This document shows positions 58,686 through 64,000 of a stretch of 64,000 bases of DNA, in pieces; positions within the stretch are counted from its first letter, which is position 1; every line of letters begins with the position of its first letter. The DNA is taken from contig CP141143.1 of NCBI GenBank assembly GCA_035235625.1, forward strand, positions 31,630,592-31,694,591, written 5' to 3'. Made by a program: the position numbers and the translations under genes. This DNA is from Saururus chinensis (lineage: Eukaryota; Streptophyta; Magnoliopsida; Piperales; Saururaceae). Below the pieces are notes generated by a model. That model ran no database searches, was not told the origin of the DNA, and saw nothing but the letters and a program-made list of their open reading frames with translations.

Positions 58686-58893
58686 TTAGAGACAGCCCAA
58701 AGTCGTCAAAAGTGCTACACCAATCAACGAAGAAAAGACCTCGACTTCTGTGTAGGTGATCATGTGCTATTAAAGGTATCACTAACTTGGGGAGTCAGAA
58801 GAAGCCACATGGGAATTAGAAAGTGATATGGTAAAGAAATATCTTGAGCTATTTGATGATTAGCAAGTTCAATATCGAGGACGAAATTTCTTT
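58686..58893 (+). pseudogene. Deleted integrase end and chromodomain-like tail
   Basis: The frame reads to DFCVGDHVLLKVS and then jumps to a sequence coding EATWELESDMVKKY in another frame. That sequence is the usual end of a plant chromovirus polyprotein, just after the chromodomain. The GPY/F module and most of the chromodomain between them are missing, so an internal deletion of a few hundred bases joined 58780 to about 58785. The tail classes the element with the chromoviruses, probably Tekay/Del-like. Confidence 0.65.
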
Positions 58894-58905
58894 AAGGAGG
58901 GAAGA
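58894..58905 (+). other. Polypurine tract
   Basis: AAGGAGGGAAGA lies one base before the 3' LTR and would prime plus-strand synthesis. Confidence 0.9.
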
Positions 58906-58906
58906 T

Positions 58907-60464
58907 TGTGGCAACCCAGATATTAGGTATGTTCTACTATTGGAATTTTAATCTATTAATAGACTATTATTTTGAATGTTGTACCTAAAGGGATGTTGTA
59001 GAACTCTAAAAACTGAATATAAAGGTTTTTAAATCATTTGAATCGGAGGTAGTGGCCGTATGTAGCAATCGTTGGGAGTGCGCATCATAAGTGGGCCCAT
59101 GATGAAACTACGGTAAAACCTATCCTTGAGTGGTCTTGTTTCGAAGGGCTCGTCGATATGAGTCCATCGGTAACAAGAACATATAATTCCGATGTATAGG
59201 TAAAAAGTTAGAGATATTTAAAGTTTGAAAAAAAAGAAAAAAAATAATATTATTTTATTGTCGACTGAAGCAAGGATTGCGTGAGCCAACGCTGACGTGC
59301 ACGATGCTCAACATCGCACGGTTTGACCACGTGATGTGGCATCGTGTGGTTCACTTGCGCTGCATGCGGAACTTGCATGCCGGGTTCTGCATGACAGTGC
59401 AACGCGTGGTGGACATGCGTCGCGCGTTGCACAGTCCGCTCCTACTATATATACCCTCCAGATTTCATTTTTACTATTTACTTCTAACACAGTCAAAACT
59501 TCTGACCCTCCATTCTGAGCCATTTTAAGTCCGATTCGACCCGTTCAAAAGGCGTTTCTAGCTAAATTGAAGGTGCCAGACATTGTGACGGGGCCAGATT
59601 TTTCAGACAAGCACTTTACAGCCATGAACTTTATACCCCAATTCTAGGGTAGGGGATCTTAAACTCTAGTCTATGCTCTGCTTGTATACCTACTACTTTA
59701 TGGAGTATTTTTATGCTGCCATACTTCTTTGCTTATGTTTTCTGAAGAAATGCTCTACGTATATCAAATTTTATTTTATTCGTATTTTATATTTTTTGGA
59801 TAGTTCTTGGGTTATACCGAGAACTATATCATTCTAGATACCTACCGAGGAAATTATCCATATTTGGCATGTGTACATAGGTATGGAGTGTCATGGGGGA
59901 ATTCCTGCCTTCTGAGCTTCCTGATGGCCCATGAGCATCGGAGGAACACTGTTTGATATCATGGCTATGAATTTATCATCATCAGACGAACGAGTATTTT
60001 TTGAAATTATTTATGAATCTGTTCTGTTTAGCAAAAGAAAAATTATTAGTATCTTTTATGTAGCAGTACATTAGATTTTAATTCCACCTACTGAGTATAT
60101 AAATACTCACCCACCCCCAGACTTTGCATGTAGTAAAACCAATCTGGAGGTGTCTACGGAGGAACTGTCTACATAATTTCAATTTTTATCAATATTTTGT
60201 AATATTATGACTGTTATAAAAGGCTTGATAGGCCTATATTTTGTAATATAACTATTCTACATAAAGTGTAGTTGGACTAGTTCCCATTTTACTATGACAT
60301 GTAATATTAGCTATGCATCAACCCCGTGTAGTAAATGTTTTATGTGTTGTATTCTGTCCAGAAGGTCGGCCGTCACGTTCAGTTTTATGTGTGATGTAAC
60401 ACGTGCCGAGCGTAATATTAAATATGCATGTTATGGCATACATTAATATATGACGGACGCCACA
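58907..60464 (+). repeat. 3' LTR of the Ty3/gypsy element
   Basis: 1558 bp from TGTGGCAACC to ACGCCACA, with perfect 6-bp inverted ends TGTGGC/GCCACA. The TATATATA box is at 59446-59453, and the hairpin-like motif CTGAGTATATAAATACTCAC at 60091-60110. It is preceded directly by the polypurine tract. Confidence 0.92.
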
Positions 60465-60469
60465 TGAAT
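60465..60469. repeat. Target duplication TGAAT, right
   Basis: Matches 50523-50527 exactly and abuts the CA of the 3' LTR. Confidence 0.9.
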
Positions 60470-62049
60470 AGTACTAATACTGACACACTGATTCGCGTTG
60501 ATCTTTTATCCGTCATTGGAAGTATGATCTACAGATCAGTGTGGCTTCGATACGGTGGGCTCTCACAGCCAACCCACTATTTGTAAGGGTTCAATTTGTT
60601 GATGGGATGTAGATGTCATTGATGCTCTAGCAGACACGTCGGTGAAGATATAGTTGGTACATCGGTGCATGGCATTTCAAGTATAATCTATGTTAATGTT
60701 AATGCTATTTATAAGGAGTATAACAACAGGTTTTCCTCGCATTTGGATCTTGATTGGATGATGTTAAACATGTATTAAGTAAGGGAAGTAAGTCTTGACT
60801 TTTGCATTTCAATACTTAAGGACAAAGGATCCTTGTGTTTGGTTGGCTCCAAAAGCAAGTCATTTTAGCCATGTAGATGGAAAGTTATGATTTGGAAAAT
60901 GATCATGATCTTTTAGCTTTCCAAAAGTAGGAGTCATATATAGAGCTACTCCCCATTGACTAGGAGTTTGGTTTTAACATATCATAATATAAAAAGATGA
61001 ATGGTCCAATGCAATACAATATAGGAGGTTTTGATGATCATAGAAATTGAGATGTCGACCACTCAGATCTATGAGCCCTTGTGGGCCTTTGCTCCACGGG
61101 ATAGATGGAAATGGGTGTGCCATTAGGGCAAGGTTGAAGTTGAGTTTATAATAGTTCATTATTTAGTGAAGGTTGTTGGACATCTACATGTAATTGGGGT
61201 GTCTAGAGAACCTTTAATATTTGGTTCCTTTTTAATTTTAAGTCTGATATTGACTTTGGAAGGCATGCATAACATGGCTTGATTTTATTTGGTCATTTTT
61301 TGGATTTTTTTTTGTTTTTGCAATCCCACTGATTATACTTATATACTCAGCATCCTTGTGGTGCAGGTCTTTCACGAGAGTCTCATGCCACCAATTTTTA
61401 CAACCATTTTTTCAAGAAAATATTTGCCTTCAATTGAAAATTTTATAACACACTCTCCTTATCATGCAGTGGCTAAAATCAAATTATGTATTCAGAAAAC
61501 ATTGAAATATCAAATTAGGGGCATGGGAACCATGTTTTTCACAAACAAGTTGTGTTATTATAATAAATAATCATCTAAATATCTAAAGTATTAAAATATT
61601 TACCGGATCCACAACTAAGTATTTGTTTGCTATATATGCACAAGCTAATCATGAAATGATAAATGACACCCTCTCGTGCCTAATCATCAAGTCTAGAGGG
61701 AAAAATAATTCATCAAACTGAAGGTAGGCTCCACTACAACTACGGCCTTCCCATTACCGCTAAAGTCTTTTTTCCTAGAGAACTTGCACCATAATGGATG
61801 CTGAGTATATGAATAAACTAAGTGGGATTGCAATCCAAAAGAAAACAAATAGTTCAATAAACACATCGAGAGAGAATTTGTTGCTAATATTAATACATAT
61901 GACATAGTGCTAAAAATTCACACATCCCTTTCTGCGGCAAGTATGCTTATCATGTAGAATTCTACTTCCTAGTTCACTAGACACGATAGCCTCATATAGG
62001 AGTTCTCACTTTACTAGATATTGGACTACCATGAATTAGATCTCAATCT
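60470..62049. other. Gene-free region after the retroelement
   Basis: Low-complexity and AT-rich DNA. Short frames at 60974-61159, 61289-61570 and 61693-61905 have no recognisable content. Confidence 0.5.
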
Positions 62050-62760
62050 TTGCCTAAAGTCTAGCCCACCCTATCCACAACATAAAGTAAGGTGTCAGTA
62101 GGGCTCATGGACCCTAGTATCGAGATTTCTACTACCATGGTCATCGAAATCTCCTATATTTCATTGTGGAGGAATAGTCATTTTTTTATCTTCTAGTCCA
62201 TTTGAACTAAACTCCAGGGCCAGAGGAACGGCTCTACATAACTCTCATCCTTAGAGAGCCGGAAGAACATGTTCCTTTTTCATATCATACCATTCCATTT
62301 TTCATGACTAAAAGACTTACTTGAGGTGCCAATAAGGCACTTGAAATCTCAAATCATTTGTGCTAAATGCAATCAATTCAAGGTGACCAAATCATCACAT
62401 CTCATGGTTTCATACACATGCATGAGGGTTACTAACCCTTGATTAGCATATGCTTACTCAACATTCCATACACTTCACAAGGTCCTCAAAAATCATGTAA
62501 TTTTATGTAATTACTATATAACTTATTCCTTACTATATAACACATTAAAATCTTTACTACGAAATACCATTGGTAACCTCACTCATAGGTCGGCCAGGTC
62601 ACTAATGACCATCGGTAGATCCTCTGATGTGTCGAACCCTCATCGACAATCGGTTGGCTGGGTAAGCCCACCTCACCAATGTGTCGGTCTCACTGCCGAT
62701 GACTAGTCAATATGCATGGTTCTGTATGCATGCATGGACCATTGTATCATCTTACTTTCA
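62050..62760 (-). repeat. Second copy of the 18900-19320 repeat
   Basis: Shared phrases with 18900-19320: GGAACGGCTCTACATAACTC against GGAGCGGCTATACATAACTC, TTAGAGAGCCGGAAGAACATG against GTAGAGAGCCAAAGGACCATG, then a block with GATGTGTCG, AGCCCACCTCA and GCCGATGACTAGTCAAT against GCTGATGATTGACTAGT. Both have the same orientation. By analogy with the 20661 end it is part of a minus-strand LTR. Confidence 0.55.
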
Positions 62761-63055
62761 CCTTGGCTACTTCACTGATGATCGGGAAAAACATGATAAG
62801 TCTCCCCTTCCTTCCCAACACATTTTTCTTGCATCAAAACTATTAGAACTCATTCCAAAACAAGTTACAAACTAATTTAAGTCACAAAAATATTAAACTA
62901 GCCATAATCTGAATTCAAGATTAAAGCACCTTTATGCAAAGCACAGCTTAAGAAAATGCGTAAACATGAGTTCCTAATCATTAAGAACTTAAAGAAAATA
63001 AAAAATGAGAATTCTATTCTTGAAATTCAAGTGGAGTTTTCAATCTGACATGTAT
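62761..63055. other. Short gap without features
   Basis: AT-rich DNA between two LTR fragments. Nothing recognised. Confidence 0.4.
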
Positions 63056-64000
63056 TGTAACGCTTGAGATTTTTCATACATTTCCCTTAAAATTCATGGA
63101 AAATATTTGCAACATAACGGCTGTAAATCGGGACAAATGACGAATACAAAACCTGTGAAAGTAGTCCAAAATTTAAAACATCACACAACAATCATTTTCC
63201 CATCCAAATTTTTACTCATTTGATTAAACATTGTACGCCCAAACCAAACATCCTCAGGCACTTCTCAAAAATAAACGTATGAATAAATTGCTATGATCAT
63301 TGACTTTAAATTCAAATCTCTCCCAGGCATCCCTGAGTGTAAGTCCCATAACAGTCCATAGTCTAATCCAAATTACAAGTCCAAAAAGATAAACATCTTA
63401 ATTCTCATCTCACCCAATACATCAGATCGTGGCACAAAATAATACTCGTAGCGGGTCAAGTATATACTTGAGTCCAAGGGAATCAATCTACCATGGAAAC
63501 CAACATCCATCTCCAGGAGCTCTCCGTCACAAACTTGTAAAAGCCTCCCGAACAACAGCGCTAAAAATAGGGTAATGAGTATTTTCATACTCAATAGGAA
63601 AATACTCAGTAGGGTAGTTTTAAATAGTGAACTCATTAAGTCCATACATAGATGCGTTCATGCAACTCAAATATGAAGCAAACAAACATATCATAATCAT
63701 GCTCATACGCATACAATCACACATAGCATCATGCTAAAATCATATCATCAAACCGATCTTACAAATACGCCCTTAATCAGGGTCTTACAAACTTACACAT
63801 ACTTGTACGACCTTACTCATACAATCATTTGCTTACTCATATAACTTACACATACTTGTACGACCTTACTCATACAATCTTATACTTACTCATATAGTCA
63901 TACGCGTACTCATATAACTTACACATACTTGTACGACCTTACTCGTACAATCTTACTTAGAATCATACTCTTACAGTCTTACTCATACTCTTACAGTCAT
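63056..64000 (-). mobile_element. Third copy of the giant LTR, 3' part, cut by edge
   Basis: On the minus strand it ends GCGTTACA at 63056, preceded by GAAAAATCTCAA, like the end of the full copy at 31301 (GAAAAACCTCAGGCGTGACA). The reverse complement of 63571-63610 gives the TACTGAGTATTTTCC and GAGTATGAAAATACTCATTA phrases, matching 30795-30825. The CTTAC-rich array follows at 63760-64000. The copy continues past the window. Confidence 0.75.
63791..63952 (+). repeat. 36-bp repeated unit in LTR array
   Basis: A unit starting ACTTACACATACTTGTACGA recurs at 63791, 63844 and 63917, identical over 36 bp except for one base in the last copy (ACTCGTAC for ACTCATAC). Spacing is 53 and 73 bp, with CTTACTCATA-type spacers. 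It is more regular than the matching arrays at 30420-30660 and 36380-36660. Confidence 0.9.

Larger units (their letters stand above)
50528..60464 (+). mobile_element. Full-length Ty3/gypsy chromovirus-like element, inactive
   Basis: A 9.9-kb element with two LTRs (50528-52098 and 58907-60464), primer site, accessory frame, gag, protease, RT, RNase H, integrase, a chromodomain-like tail and a polypurine tract, in Ty3/gypsy order. The 5-bp flanks are identical: TGAAT at 50523-50527 and 60465-60469. LTR ends are TGTG and CACA. Over the first 160 bp the LTRs differ at roughly one base in ten by eye, so the insertion is old. The coding part has many stops and frameshifts, a mutated protease motif, a lost first integrase Asp, a deletion after the integrase, and a nested solo LTR in RNase H (56036-57390). 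The element cannot encode its own enzymes. Confidence 0.93.

Noticed and set aside
63791-63952. CRISPR array with 36-bp repeats
   Set aside because: Only three units with unequal spacing, inside an LTR; no cas genes and a plant context.

Overview
This is nuclear DNA of a flowering plant. The evidence is two split genes with GT-AG introns that encode plant cell-wall proteins, set in AT-rich DNA dominated by nested retrotransposons. No prokaryotic or organellar genes, rRNA genes or canonical tRNA genes are visible. The cellulose synthase reads as a CESA3-class protein, and some of its variable segments look more like monocot than Arabidopsis sequences (from memory). I would not name a species.

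Layout. 1-6000: a decayed Ty3/gypsy pol on the minus strand and two copies of an LTR-like repeat. 7099-13107 (minus): a complete 14-exon CESA3-type gene of 1090 codon-supported residues, with a GC-rich upstream region to about 14600. 14600-25030: gene-free DNA with diverged LTR-like repeats and a decayed gag-like ORF. 25032-31301: a 6.27-kb LTR-like unit with matching 5-bp target duplications, apparently a giant solo LTR. 31906-41200: partial LTRs, a foldback MITE with a perfect 25-bp palindrome, a hAT-type MITE with an 8-bp target duplication, an LTR with 9-bp inverted ends, an inverted partial copy of the giant LTR, and a truncated Ty1/copia element. 42349-48747 (plus): a complete six-exon TBL (PC-esterase) gene of 415 residues, whose introns hold a 5'-truncated LINE with an 18-bp target duplication and MITE-like insertions. 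49050-50500: a tiny Stowaway-like MITE and a diverged direct duplication. 50528-60464: a full-length but dead Ty3/gypsy element with two LTRs and TGAAT target duplications, itself interrupted by a 1.36-kb solo LTR flanked by GTAAT. 60465-64000: more LTR fragments, including a third copy of the giant LTR family that runs off the window.

Function. Both genes act on the cell wall. The CESA makes cellulose at the plasma membrane. The TBL protein is expected to modify wall polysaccharides, probably by O-acetylation in the Golgi. They are about 29 kb apart and in opposite orientations, so the pairing may be chance. Nothing here resembles an operon or a new multigene system. The most unusual content is in the retroelements: an accessory acidic ORF between the primer site and gag, the giant LTR family with GTAAG-rich arrays, and a hairpin-like motif kept at similar distance from the LTR end in two LTR families.
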